Shown here: in pieces, positions 34,344-49,388 of the stretch
Layout of the letters: every line of letters begins with the position of its first letter
Numbering within the stretch: position 1 is the first letter of the stretch
Origin: Spinacia oleracea
Lineage: Eukaryota; Streptophyta; Magnoliopsida; Caryophyllales; Amaranthaceae
Direction: 5' to 3'
DNA: 64,000 nt
NCBI RefSeq assembly: GCF_020520425.1
Contig: NC_079487.1
Location: 134,004,385 to 134,068,384 of the forward strand
The notes under the pieces: model-generated
What the model was told of the DNA's origin: nothing
The model's database searches: none
Seen by the model: the letters and a program-made list of their open reading frames with translations, nothing else
Position numbers and translations under genes: made by a program

Positions 34344-37300
34344 ATGGTGAAAATGGGAACATTCTTCGGGATGTCATTGGGTGCATTCGTTTTCTGGCAA
34401 TCTATGGACAAAGTTCACGTTTGGATCGCGCTTCACCAAGATGAAAAGGTCCCCCTTTTTCTTACACTCTTTTTCTGCTTCCGAAATTTTGATCTTTTGA
34501 AACCCTAATTTCTTAATTAGTGCTATTTATCAGCTTAATTTCGTTTGTCCAACTTCAATTTTCTTTGAATTAAGTTATCTCTATGAAAATCGGGAATTTT
34601 AATTTATTTGTAGGCTTGTAGCTGGTGGTTTAGCTGGAAATGTGGTAGGAAATCCGTTGATGTAGGGGGAAAAGACAGAAATTTTTTCTGGGGAAACAAA
34701 TTAGAATCCCATTGTGGTTTAGGAATTGTTAATTTTTTGGGAAGATCATGTTGGTGGTTTAAAATTTAGGAATTAAGAATTGAACCAGATTAATAATATT
34801 TGTTCATTCTACCAGAGATCGATCAGTTTGATTATATTTTTTTTAATAGTTAAACTAAGAATTGGGTCCTCTGTTTGTGTGTTACTACCTTCATCTGGGT
34901 TTAGTTGCAATGACAGTGGTTTAGAATGCACAATCAATGCGACTATTAATCCCGGAATTCTCAACTTCGTAATGTTTGTCTCAAGATCAACATCATTTTA
35001 CCCCATTTTGGTTAGGGGCATGTTTGGAGTATCTTCGCCACAGGGCCATACAATCGGTTGTATATGGGAAATTGCCACATATTTGGTGTTAAATTAGGGT
35101 CTTTTCCTCGTGAAATTTGTATAAAAGATGAACTTAGATGTTGTGTTCTTATATTTTAGCTCTGTTTTGGGTGAGGATTCATTTCAAGCATTGAAAAGAT
35201 GGATATATTGCTGGGATAATTGAAACTGGACCTCCTTCCCCTCTCTCCCCCAAATAAAAAGATAGAAATGTTGCTTGGAGAACTGCCTAAGATATTGGAG
35301 AATGATTTATTCGGGTTGGGAGTTTAGGAAGTTTAGTATAGATTCTTTATTTATTATGTTGTAGCATTTCGGTTCTCTTTCCGCTTTCTCTTGGCATTTC
35401 AGTTGCCAACTTCACTTTATGATGTTGGTTTACTCCAGTTAAATTCTGGAGCAGACTTTATTGTCTACTGTCTAGTACCCTGGCCTGTTTTCATAATGTT
35501 TCATCTTGTGAGAAGTTATTCGTTTGATATGTTGCTTGAGAGTTGAGACTTAAAAGTTGGGTTGTATGTGTTTCTTGTAAGCTCTAGGTTCATTGATATA
35601 TATGATCCAGAATCTTCTGATTACAGGCATTTTCTGAAGTTTCCTGCTTCTGTTGTGTTGCAGATTTTACTTTATTACCTAACTCATCATAAGTGGGTTT
35701 TTTCTCTTGTATATTTAATATCTTTATTAGCTCCCTTGATTAGCTTGAATGATAAAATCAAACTTAAAATGTATGAGCATGTAACTTTGGAGCTAAAGGT
35801 GAACCTTGATGAGAGCAACAAAGCCTGATTTGGGAAAGAATTTAGGAGAAAAAAAAAATCATTTTTAGTTTTTTACATGTGTGATCGAAAAAGAAAAGGT
35901 TGGATGGATGGAAGGTTTTGTACTGAGAGAGAGGAGTATAAAAAAAATGCCTTACAACCACCCTGTTGCCCATTCTGTCCAATAAAAAGTTCTATTAGCG
36001 CTTGCAAGAAGTCAATTTTTCTGTCAATTATATCTGAACCAAGCATGCTGGAATGGTTGGGATTACTCTTTTATGTAAAATAACAAGACTACAAGAGTGT
36101 GTTCCGTTTCTCTTTCTGCTTTCTCTGTTCGTTTCATTCACCAATTCACTTTATGATGTTGATGGGATTACTCTAGTGAGAAGTAGACTGTATCCTGGCT
36201 TTTTTCAAAATGTCTCATTTGTGAAATATTGCTTGGGACTTAAAAGTTGGCTTCTGTGTGTTTCGTGTAAATTCTGGATTGATTAGCTGGTGATCCATTC
36301 AGTTTAATGTTGATCACATATGATTGTGTTTATGTTTTTCCTGCTTCGCTTGTGGTAGATTTACATCTTGATTAGCTTAACTTTTGTAAATGGGGATTCT
36401 CTCATGTATATGTATTATGTAATTGGTATTGAATCCCTTGGTTGGCTTGAATGATAGTAGTAAGAACCTATGTTACTTCGACCCGTCGGTTGACAGAGGG
36501 TGTCAGATCCTCCGATCCTTCGACACGACATGACACCCCCAAATATATCGTGGCCTTATATGAAGCTTATTACATCCCGAGTGCCGGAGGAGGATCCTCC
36601 AATCCCTTATCGTACACGACACCCAAATAAGAGTCCGAGCAACATAGGTAACAACTAATTTTGAATGCACGGTCATTTAACTTTGGAGCTGAAGGTAAAC
36701 CTTTTGATGCGAGTAGTTAACTCGCATAGCTTATAAGGATCCAAGTTTTGCTTAAGTTTGGATGGAGTTATTTGGAGAAGAATGTGGGAGAAAAAAATAT
36801 GATTTCTTACATTTGAATAATCGAATAAGACAAAGTTTGGGTAGGTGAAAGGTTTTGTACTTCATTACCTCCTGCAATAGACTGAAATAGAGAATCTACC
36901 CTCTTGTTGATGGTTGTCTAAAAACGTCTTCAACCTAGCGTTGATTGTCTGATCATACGTCAATGACATTTCTCAAAAAGACCCCTTTAAATACATGGAA
37001 ACTCACTCTTTTCCTCCCCTCGCCTTTCTGTAGCAGTGGATTCTTCCTTTTATCCGGACTGACTCTAATCGTGATTTTGACTCTATTATTCTATCTTCCT
37101 CTGTCGCAATAGAATGGAGGTGACATGTTTTACCCTCCACAAATGCACCAAATAAAGTGTAAAAGTTCTAATAAGCACTTCACTAGAGGTCAATTTTTGA
37201 TAGAGAGATTTTGGTTGATGTATTGAGCTTGTTGTATGTTAAATTAAGAAAGCTTGTGGTTTGTTTTTGCAGAAAGAACGAGAGGAGAGGGAAATGGAGG

Positions 37301-37359
37301 TCAGGAGAGTGAGAGAAGAGCTCATGCAACAAGCACAACAAAGGGATTCTGTTGCATAA
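34344..37359 (+). CDS. 63-aa small protein, two exons, unknown function
   Basis: Exon 1 (34344-34448) encodes MVKMGTFFGMSLGAFVFWQS followed by MDKVHVWIALHQDEK. Exon 2 (37273-37359) encodes a charged helix rich in Glu and Arg (KEREEREMEVRRVREELMQQ) and ends in TAA. The junction is in phase 0 (AAG|GTCCCC donor, TTTTTGCAG acceptor). The N-terminal half has a hydrophobic stretch (6-19) that could be a membrane anchor, and the C-terminal half a short coiled coil. That layout resembles small organelle-membrane or assembly-factor proteins, but I cannot name the family. The frame is split by a 2,824-bp intron carrying a large diverged duplication and a TIR element. Frames inside the intron (34780-37812) are not exons. 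Confidence 0.8.
35369..37205 (+). repeat. Diverged tandem duplication inside the intron
   Basis: Segments of about 650 bp (35369-36025) and about 1.1 kb (36107-37205) share the same order of words: TTCTCTTTCYGCTTTCTC, CACTTTATGATGTTG, GACTTAAAAGTTGG, AACTTTGGAGCTRAAGGT, AAGGTTTTGTACT, and finally AAGTTCTA with GTCAATTTTT. The second copy is longer partly because of the TIR element at 36467-36648. Confidence 0.7.
36467..36648. mobile_element. TIR element (CCTATGTTRCTYSGAC family)
   Basis: CCTATGTTACTTCGAC at the left and GTCCGAGCAACATAGG at the right are inverted repeats. It contains GACACCCCC and GACACGACA words. It belongs with 32100-32221 and lies in the second unit of the intron duplication. 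Confidence 0.6.
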
Positions 37360-37761
37360 TTTTGTGTTATAGTAGCTTTACATGGAGCTTTCTATATTTT
37401 GCTGTTATCCTTTTGGGTGTTATTTTTGTTCTGACTTTTGATTAACTTCTCATAAATAGCCATCTATTGAATCGATGGAAGGTTTCTTGTTGTGAAGAAT
37501 GTACTGTCTTGAGCTTATAAGACGCTCAATGTAGCATGTACTCGACTATTGATTTATGGAATATTGGCAAAGTTTCAGATTCACTCCTTTTGTCTCGAAT
37601 ATCTTGGTTTGTTAATTTTATCGCCTTATATGAAGGTAGAAAACACCGAAGATAGGTTTGTGATGACCTGTTTGTTTTTCATCATTATCCGAATTTCTCA
37701 GCTCTGTAATTACATGTTAACTGAGACTCATGATGTTAAGGTCATTTTATTCTTAATGGTA

Positions 37762-37991
37762 CTCCCTCTGTCCCTAATTGTTTGCCCCACAGACAAAATG
37801 TGTATTTATTAAGACTTTGTCCGAAACGTTGTAGGGAAGAGGGGGTATCTTTGTCTTTTACAATTTTATGAGACTATGCAAGTGGGTTAAATGGTGGGGA
37901 GTTGGGGGCATGTTTCTATATAAGGAAATTGAGCAATCTTTAAGGACATACCAAAATAAAATATGGGGCAAACCAATAGGGACAGTGGGAG
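37762..37991. mobile_element. Stowaway MITE
   Basis: CTCCCTCTGTCCCTAATTG and CAATAGGGACAGTGGGAG are inverted ends bounded by TA (37760-37761, 37992-37993). It lies between the 63-aa gene and the protease gene. Confidence 0.8.
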
Positions 37992-37999
37992 TATAACTA

Positions 38000-38595
38000 G
38001 TTCATTGTAACCTGTAACTGTAAGCAAGGGACTTGCACAGTTGCGCTTGATTAAGGTCCTCTGCAGCTTATTCCAGGTTTGGCCGTGCCAAAAAAAAATA
38101 AAAAAGTTGGCCCTAGACTGGTAAATTCGGATTGACCGAGTATGGCAGAGGTTAAATTAAGCTGCAGTGTCCTGTCTAAGTCGCGGTCCTAAACGATTAG
38201 GCCGAAATTCACAGGGGTCGAATAGATCAAGCTAGTTATGATCAGTGGAAGAGGTGTTTTTGTTGTTCGTAGCAATGGGAATTGTGAGGTAAGTTTGAAA
38301 CCGTTATAATCAGAAAAATGTGTAAGTAGTAATCGTTTTAGGTACAGCTTCATAGCAGCACTTTCTGTTAGGAACTCTGCAACTAATTAGGGCGGTTACT
38401 TCTCAGTTCTCACCCCTTCATTCCATCACCTATAAAGCTATCTTGTAACTGAAGCTTTCCATAAGATAACTTCACTCGTCACCTTCTGAGGAAAAACACA
38501 CATTTCAACCATGAAAAAAGCCAATTTCCTTTTCCACATTTTCAGGCCTTAGCTGATAGAACTCATCACCCAAGCCAAGGTGCTTGAACTCGTGC
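38000..38595. other. Upstream region of the protease gene
   Basis: No gene is seen. About 38040-38260 has repeat-like text (GGTTTGGCCGTGCC, TCGCGGTCCTAAACG) of unknown type. Confidence 0.4.
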
Positions 38596-38603
38596 TATAA
38601 ATA
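38596..38603 (+). promoter_or_regulatory. Probable TATA box of the protease gene
   Basis: TATAAATA lies about 80 bp upstream of the ATG at 38680, a normal plant spacing. Confidence 0.65.
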
Positions 38604-38679
38604 CTTTGTGATACTTGAAGGAAGATATATCAAAACCAACTTAGATCAATCTTTTTCCTACTTGTAAACTTACAATTCA

Positions 38680-41446
<2,767 letters not shown>

Positions 41447-42754
41447 AAACTTCTGAAGAACACTTCAGTAAAACCAGGATATCAATTTGTTGAAGTTGAA
41501 GTAGTGTCATTTTAAGCTCTTTAAATTGCAAATGTAGGGTTGCTTTTTGTTTCTTGTTTTGTTCCATTTTCTGTATCAGTAAGCTATAGTTTGATAATTA
41601 ATAAGACTTTAGTAAGAAATAAATAGAAAATTAGAGATTAAGAATGTTGCCTTCTCTTGTCTTATTTCTACTAATTAAGAGCCCGTTTGGTGTCCTTTTT
41701 TGTTGTCAGATTTCTATTTTTTACAAAACTAAAAACAAAAACATGAAAACCACAGCTTTCAGGTTTTTGTTCCAAGTTTTCAAAATCAACATGATTATAT
41801 ACTCTGTAGGTATGATTATTTTATAGTTTATGATTCAATTTAATCATATGACTTACAAAATTATAAACGACAGTGATACCGAATGAGTCCGAAATCGTAG
41901 GGAAACTTGATTTTTTTTCCAGAAAATTTGCAAGTTATTCAATGAGACAAGTCCAATGGGCTAAAGATTAAGATCTTAGCCCAAGATTTAATGTCGAATT
42001 TCCCTTGGTTCAATAATCAATACTCACCCTCCAAAAGAATTGGGTACAGGCTATAAAGAGAGACCGATTAGACTTGATCGTGGGCCGAGGATTGGGCAAA
42101 GATTGTGACCTGTGTAGGAACAAACCCTCGGATAGGCCTGAGCTCGGGCCCAAAAAAAAATGTGCATTATTCCCTTATTTTGTGTTTAAAGTAGCGGGCT
42201 TTCAAGCCAGGTTCATGATTCAATCTGAATAAAATGACTTTTATAATCATAAAATTAAAAATCGAAAACTAACAGATAAAAAGGCCTTAGTTTTTTGTCT
42301 GCTCAAAGGCAGGTATCTCTCCGGCCGTGCCAATATGCTCTTGATCAGCTCTATGACCAACTAATTTTTTTATGAAAGAGTCACCTAATGTCAAAAACTA
42401 CCTCAATCAAACCGCAATCCCATAACAACAGAAGTTACTCAATAAACTTATGGATACATTCAATTTGTATGGACACACTGACCCCAAATGAACTACTCCT
42501 ATCCTTCGTGGACCAAACCGATTAGGCCTAATTTCGCAAATTTTATTTAAGCTCTGTTATGTTCGACTTATTTTGACGTATTTCAAACAAAATAGTCAAA
42601 TAAGTTCAAATAATATAATTCAGACAAATTAAGTTTTTTTCCATACATTTTTACACATAAGTTTATTTCAGACAAAATAAGTTTTTTCAGATAAGTTCAA
42701 TTAAGTTTACTTAAGTTCAAATAAATTTAGATAATATAAGTCCAGTCATAATAA
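41447..42754. other. 3' flank of the protease gene and intergenic DNA
   Basis: The 3' UTR continues about 150-200 bp; AATTAATAAGAC near 41597 may serve polyadenylation. About 42541-42740 is rich in AAATAAGTTCA words, a low-complexity repeat also seen near 9721-9860 and 51520-51680. No gene is recognised. Confidence 0.5.
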
Positions 42755-43123
42755 GGCCCCGTTTAGTTCATCTTATTTCTCCTGATCTGATCTGAACTTA
42801 TTTTTTCTGATTTGATCTGAACTTATTTTTTCTGATTTGATCTGAACTTATGTTTAATGATCTGATCTGATTTTTCAGAATTAAGTTTAAACAAAAATCT
42901 ACATTTATTAATATTAAACGACTTACGTGTAAAATAAATGTAACATAAATTTATAATATTGTTATTATTTATTTGACTTTGCTCATGATTTAACTATTTT
43001 TTATATTAGATAGAACTGGACATGATCTAGATAGATTGGTTATGATCTAGACATATCTGTTCTGATCTGAATATGATCTGTACAAATCAGTTATGATTTG
43101 GGAAAAATACGTAAAACGGAGCC
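42755..43123. mobile_element. TIR element with GATCTG repeats (short member)
   Basis: The left end GGCCCCGTTTAGTTCATCTTATTTC is the same as that of the 1.4-kb element at 60916, followed by TGATCTGATCTGAACTTATTTTTTC repeats. The right end reads AAAACGGAGCC. Flanks are ATAA and TTAA. The superfamily (hAT or PIF/Harbinger) is not settled. Confidence 0.6.
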
Positions 43124-44728
43124 TTAACGGCTCTACTCGTAGAGGTATCCATTTGGACCAGTGGGTTCTTTTCACTATGGACCGGGTAATAGGCCCAAAC
43201 CCAAAAGGGAAACAAAAAGTGATGGAAGAAACAGGTGGAGTTGGAGTTGGAGTAGGAGAGAGAAAGAAAGGGTGGCCAACCGTGCGGTCTAGAAGGGCTC
43301 GTCTTTGGGCACGCACGCAGAGTTTTCTATCCATGTCCATGAATCATGAATCATGAATCATGAATCGTGGTCCCTCCCTTCACCCCAAATCAATCTTTGA
43401 CCACCTTTTTAATTACTTCTTCTGCTGCTTTTTGCCACTTCCCTCGAACTCCTTAAACTAACATTACTTCTAATTAAGTACGATTAGTAAATTATTAAAT
43501 TTATCCAACTTGCTCAACAATCAACCATGTTTTATGGATAAGACAAAGTATTGAGTTCAATAATAATATAATATGTTATCACCAAGTACTCCATTATTCA
43601 ATTAAGTTTACTGTAGTTCGATATTGTGCCTCCGTTTTATTGGAAAAAACTTTATCTACCCACCACTAATAGTGAGTAGTGATAGTGGAATCCACGTCAG
43701 CATTAGTAATTGTTTTTTAATGTTCTATTAGTAGTGGGTTGCCTACCCAGTGGGTAGATGTAGCAATATGCCGTTTTACTTCGTAATCTATATACAAGCA
43801 CGTATTAATGGATATTTATACATTCATAATACGTGTCAAGTGTCTTGTTGGTAGAAACTGTTTAACTGTTTGAGAAATTCCACATCGACATGTGTAATAC
43901 ACGAAATATATGAAAGAATTTACGTATATACTTTCTCTACCTAAAGATTAAGCTGATAGTTGAAGTTTCAATATTAATTTTATAATCTATTAATTATATT
44001 TGTCACTTTCACGCATGTCAATTCACAATGTTAGTCATTAATATCTTTAATTCTCTTTAAGATAAAAATTTGATATTTTGAAAATACACATTGAGACAAA
44101 TCTAACAACATCTCACATGACTATGATTTATCTTACAAATAGATCATCAACAATATTCAAAGTAAAATATGTGAATAGTGTATAAAGTCAAAATGTTGCG
44201 AGCTGAGTATTAAAAAACAGAGGAATTATGTATGAAAATAAAAACATGAACATTGACTTACATATTTTTGGAAGAATGACTAATGTTAAATCCTATATTC
44301 GTGTGAAACGTTTATTAGACAATTTATTAGTCCATGTGGGAAAAGAACCCGACTGTACAAGTTCGGCTGAGGTTACTGTAAAATGATCAACTCCATCAAA
44401 AGCTTAAGTTTATGATTGAAGTTCCAAGATTAGTTTTATACTCTATTAACTCAATTAGACTCTTGAATCAATAAATTATACGGAGTAATAATATATAGAT
44501 GGGATAATGCCTTAATAACTTAATATTAATCAACTTACCTTCATTTTCAATGTGAGACAACTTCACATATATGATTTTTTGTTATGATAAGATGATTGTA
44601 CATTAAAATAGTATTCCGTATACTCTATACTCTATATACATTGAAAAGAGCAAATTGTTGTCTAATGTAATAGCCACTCGATGATGTTTTGTCATTTAAC
44701 TATCATGATGAAAGATTGAGATGAATTA
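43124..44728. other. Gene-free DNA
   Basis: A short ATGAATC repeat lies at about 43336-43366. An inverted pair around ATCTACCCACCACTAATAG and CTATTAGTAGTGGG (43655-43760) may be a small MITE. A degenerate Stowaway-like sequence lies at about 43940-44226. The overlapping frames at 43047-43356 have no domain. Confidence 0.45.
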
Positions 44729-45052
44729 CTCCCTCCGTTCCGGAATACTCGATTCGGTTTGACCGGCACAGAGTTTAAGAGACTTAAATTGACTTATTTA
44801 ATTTAATAGGTAGTAGTTGGTAGTGGGTATTATTTTAATGTAGTAACTGGAGGTGGGTTAAGAGGTGGGGTTGGGGGGAGTAGGGGTTGAATTTTTAATT
44901 ATTTTTTGTATGGAGTAGGGGGTAAGTGGGTTAATAGGGGTGGAGTGAGAAATAATATAATATTATTAGAATATTTCCATTTTAGAAACAGGTCAAGTAT
45001 TAAGGGACGGCCCGATAAGGAAAACAGGTCAAGTATTCCGGGACGGAGGGAG
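44729..45052. mobile_element. Stowaway MITE
   Basis: The ends CTCCCTCCGTTCCGGAATAC and GTATTCCGGGACGGAGGGAG are near-perfect inverted repeats, with TA on both sides (44727-44728, 45053-45054). The frame 44906-45151 overlaps it and is not a gene. Confidence 0.87.
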
Positions 45053-46977
45053 TATGTATTACTCCGTATGACCGTATGTGTGAAGTGTGATGGGTTAGTC
45101 TTGAATATGTCAAATTCAGTATACGACCGTGTGTTATTATTGGAGGTCTAATTGACTAAGAATTACCTCTTTTTTTCCTATTATGATACATGAAAACTGA
45201 CTAATATGTTACCAAATGAGGTGCTAAAATTAACCATTCATACATTTATGAATATAATGTGTCATAATATAGGACAATTATTTATAGGAAGCTAAAGTCG
45301 TTTTCGTTTTATTTATAGGAACGCATATATCATCAATTCATCACACAAGTTGGATACTCCATTCCTTGTACGTATTTATGGTGATGCACGCATATTATAA
45401 GATAACAATATAGTACGGAGTAATATAGAGTACTCCATAAGATACTAACATGCATAATCCATGCATATTGAGTTACCTAAACCCTAAATTGGTTAAATAA
45501 CCTTTTTGTTATCAACAAGCGAGAGTACAAACAAATTACCAAATATCGTTGGTGTGTGATGAACAGAGTCCAAAGTGAGGTGTCATTTTAAAATTGTCAA
45601 TTTGTAATAGAAAGAGTAGCCCACTTTGATAATAAACTGAAAACTTTTTGCTTCATCTTTTAATGTACATGGTTCACACAATACCCACTGCACATATACG
45701 AAACAACTTGGTCATATACTTGACTTTTCTTTGAAAAACATAACGGGTTACTAAATTGGACATGAATTCCGAACAAAACGTGGAAATATTTAAACATTAT
45801 TATGCCAAAGTGTGTCAATATTTAAGCATGAGTTTAGACTTGGCATAAAATACCACAAAGGACGGAGGATTCTAATTCAATGTCAATAAAATTCAAGTTT
45901 TAATACTTGGCGCTGAAGTTGCTCTTATGTATATTTTGCGAAAATTAATTTTTTAATATTTTTTACTTATTGGTTATTAAATATAGTAAATATTCAAAAT
46001 ATATATTGACAAATGTAAAAAGTAAAGTGTTGCTACTAAAAAGAATATTACGTATAAGGCAACAAATATTGACACCCAGCTTCATTGATGGCTTTCAATT
46101 GGATGGCAACTAGTTGTAGCAATGAGAAATGAAAGTGAGGCCCACCAAAGAGTTTTTATGTTTTTATTTGTCAATTAGCATAACAAATATATTTGGTCAA
46201 AGACAAAGTATAAATGCCAACCAAGCAATTTGAAACTAACAATACGAGGATGAAAGGGATACCCTAAAAAAAAGAGGTACCCTATATATCAAGGGCACCC
46301 CTATCCCTAGAGATCATGATCCATACAGTATCAATGGCTGTAGATTAACCCACGTGGCAACACCCCCCTCCCCCACCTTCATTGATCAAAGATCATAAGT
46401 CTCAGTGGGACCCAGAAAGGGATTACTGAGCTGACAAAAAGGTTGTGAGAGAAAAAAGCCAAATGTTGCAATAAATGAAGTTAAAGAGAAGATTATTTCA
46501 TCTAAGTAACACAAACGGATAATAGTATACTAGTGTCGCAATATAGAGTTAAAATGGTACAACTATTTTTAAATTGATGTAGCATTTTTAAAATTGAATT
46601 TGGTATGTATTAAATTTTTATAAGTGGAGCAAAACAACTCATATCTCTTCGAAAGTGTTAATAACTTAATATTATTTTTTATATACAGAAATTGAATACT
46701 TATTTCGTTCTCAAATAGTTGCTTCAAATAGACTTGAACGGTTCCTGAAGTAAGTTTTGGCCTTTGATATCTTTATTTCTTGATAAATAAAATTTTTAAA
46801 AATTGATATTTTAAAAGTACTTTGAATTTTGAATGGACTAAGAGTTGTAACAAAAACTCAAACTTCGTATCACATGAGTACATAATTGCATCTTTTTTAC
46901 AGAGTACACCACGTCAAAAAATCAAAAATAGTTAAAGGAGATTGGGTGAATAAAGTAAAACTAGAAAATGGATCAAT
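45053..46977. other. Gene-free AT-rich DNA
   Basis: Two TACGGAGTA-type words (45060, 45414). A block at about 46260-46480 with ACCCACGTGGC is a little less AT-rich but carries no frame. Nothing else is recognised. Confidence 0.5.
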
Positions 46978-47097
46978 TATGCAAATACTTCTTAGTGGTT
47001 AAGGCGAGGGAATGTGTATGCTATGTCTCGTGTTCAAATCTCTGCTCTCTCATTTATAATTTATGTTGCGCTTATGGCTCATTTACACCAATAAAAA
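46978..47097 (+). mobile_element. tRNA-derived SINE (probable)
   Basis: An A-box-like head (TTAGTGGTTAAGGCGAGG), a B-box-like GTGTTCAAATC (47030-47040), a CTCTCTCATTTATAA body, and the tail TATGGCTCATTTACACC with A-run resemble the tail at 9390-9410 and 54349-54380. The frame 46968-47159 crosses it. Confidence 0.55.
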
Positions 47098-48006
47098 ATT
47101 TGATCAATAATTCGGAAATAGTAAGTGTAAGCGCTAATTTATTAATGAGTATAAGGTAAAGTCAATTGGTCTACTCATAAGTACTAATCAAATATTTTGT
47201 ATGAAATGAGTACTTTGGAGTGTATGTATAAGAAAAACTATTATACTTCATATGAATTTGTCAGATTCATTTGGATATCATTTTTTTTTTTTAAATACAA
47301 ATAAGAAATTAGACGCAAACTCGAAAATTCAAGGGAGTAGAATATTATGGAAATTAAGGGTCTGTATAATGTTAATTTCAACTTATTTCAGGGAAATAAG
47401 TTCAACAACATATGTTTTGCAAAACTAAGTTTTTTCAAATCTTAACACGTAAATAAAAAAAATCAGCATGATTAAGTCAAAATAAGTTAACTTCGGTCAA
47501 ATTTAGTTAAACCAGAAAATTTCTAGTTACAAAGTACTCCGTATTTCATACGAGTAAAATTAAATTTACTTTGTACTCAATTTTAATTTATTTATACGGA
47601 GTATATAAAAATGTAGTAGGAAAAAAATACATTATCTTTTAGCAGTAATGTAGGATCTGTTGATAAAGTTACAGAAGTCAGAAATAATTTTTGACATGAC
47701 AAAAAAAAGGATAATTGATTCTACAATTTGATTGGAAGTCTAACTAAAAATGGTGAAGAAAAAGACAAAGAAAGGAAGAGATATAAAGAAGAAGAAAAAA
47801 AGCATCTTTTTCTAATTGTTTGTATACCAGTACTGTACAAATTAAGATAATTTAGCAGCAGGGGAAAAAGTTGGAAGAGAATGGTCTCTCTTAGAAATAC
47901 TTGTATGAATGTATAGATCAAAGTCAAAGTTTATGAGGACCACTAATTTGGTGCCACCCACCAATATTTTGATTTTTTTTATTTAGATCATGTACGGCGT
48001 ACATGG
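47098..48006. other. Gene-free AT-rich DNA
   Basis: Two TACGGAGTA-type words (47535, 47595) close together. A T-run at 47281-47292. No gene. Confidence 0.5.
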
Positions 48007-48415
48007 GTTCGTTTGGTTATTAGAGGTTTGAAGAACAGTTCTTAATTGAATTAAAAGTTTGACCATTTAATAACAAGAACGTTTGTATGGGAGAGGTTTG
48101 GGATAAAAAAACTATTTTGAAAAAGTTTAATATACGAGCTTTTACATTAGAGGTTTGAAAAAGTTGTTGCATCAGAAAATGATAAATTTGTTCTTATATT
48201 GTCAAATGTTTCCACATTTACCAACATACGTCACTATACGTAAATGTTCTTAACTGTCATTTTACACATTAAGTATCTAATACAATAAATAACTACTAAT
48301 TTATCAAACACTTTACACAAACACTTAGTCAACCAATTAGACATACCATCTAGTACAAATAGCTAACAATAGTCAAACCAGCTACCTCCTAACAACTAAA
48401 TGCCAAACAGGATCA
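48007..48415. mobile_element. TIR MITE (GTTCGTTTGGTTATTAG type)
   Basis: GTTCGTTTGGTTATTAG on the left and CTAACAACTAAATGCCAAACAGGATC on the right are imperfect inverted repeats about 410 bp apart. This is the look of a Tourist/hAT MITE. No target duplication is established. Confidence 0.45.
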
Positions 48416-49033
48416 AGTCCAAAGTAACTGAAACCCTTAGCTTTTTCCGATCAATCCGGTCAAAGTTAGCGGACTAGATACTTTAAAGGTGGGCAGAGTG
48501 TAAGGGGAACCTCATCCCAAAATACCTCTAACGAGGATTGAATGTCTTAAACCAGACAATCGGTTAACCTTATGGTTGAAAGGTTGAATCATTTTTTTAT
48601 TATTATTATTAGGTAAGAAGAAGGGAGACTAACTGAACCAGCACCTAGCACAGATTATTAATCATTTCTATTAAGTTAAGCATTGCTTGATAATTTCTAT
48701 CGTATACTATTTGAGAGTACATAACCGTATAAATGTACTCGATCCATATAATGCATTGTTTGTTGATTATCGTCTTTAACATAAATATGGCATTTTGGCA
48801 TGCATGCTTTGTCTACTTGTCTGTAGTACTCCTTAGTCCTTGGATAGAGTCCTTGCGAACGAGATGTTCTTTTAACTTTAATGTTTAGTCAAAGTATGTA
48901 TGTACGGAGTAGTTATTTACCAATATACGGAGTACTTCGTACTTTCGTACATACTTTGTACAGTATTTGATTTAGTATTTGGTTCATCGTCTTTTAATTG
49001 TATTTCACACCTCAATTCCCCGTATATGAAGTA
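48416..49033. other. Gene-free AT-rich DNA
   Basis: About 48481-48600 may be a tRNA-derived SINE remnant. Two TACGGAGTA words (48903, 48926) lie only 14 bases apart. Confidence 0.4.
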
Positions 49034-49388
49034 CTCCCTCCGTTCCTTTTCGTTCTTTACGTTTGGTATCATAAATACGATTTAGCTATAATTAATGAGG
49101 ATTGTACGTGATTCCTCTATTTTTTAATTTAAACCACGCAAATAACGTTTATTTAGTATGTGTTCACTTTTATCAAAAATCTGACATTGAAAAATGTAAA
49201 AGATTTATTGTCCCAATGGAAAAGTTTGAAAATTTAAATGCCCTAATGAATTTAATTTGTTAAAATAACCATTGGGCGTGATTTTTTACAGAATATTAAG
49301 ACATTTATGTGATAATATAAAAGAAAAGGTTTTCAATGTATGAGATACACTAAACGAAATCCGTTAAGACAAAAAGGGACAGATGAAG
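49034..49388. mobile_element. Stowaway MITE (older copy)
   Basis: Left end CTCCCTCCGTTCCTTTTCG; right end AAAAGGGACAGATGAAG; TA on both sides (49032-49033, 49389-49390). The right end has drifted. Confidence 0.65.

Noticed and set aside
34780-37812. Six frames of 60-105 aa between the two exons of the 63-aa gene
   Set aside because: They lie in the intron or 3' flank, are AT-rich and hydrophobic by composition, and lack domains.
43047-43356. Overlapping 97-aa and 87-aa frames on opposite strands
   Set aside because: Mutual shadows with no recognisable domain; the region borders a TIR element.
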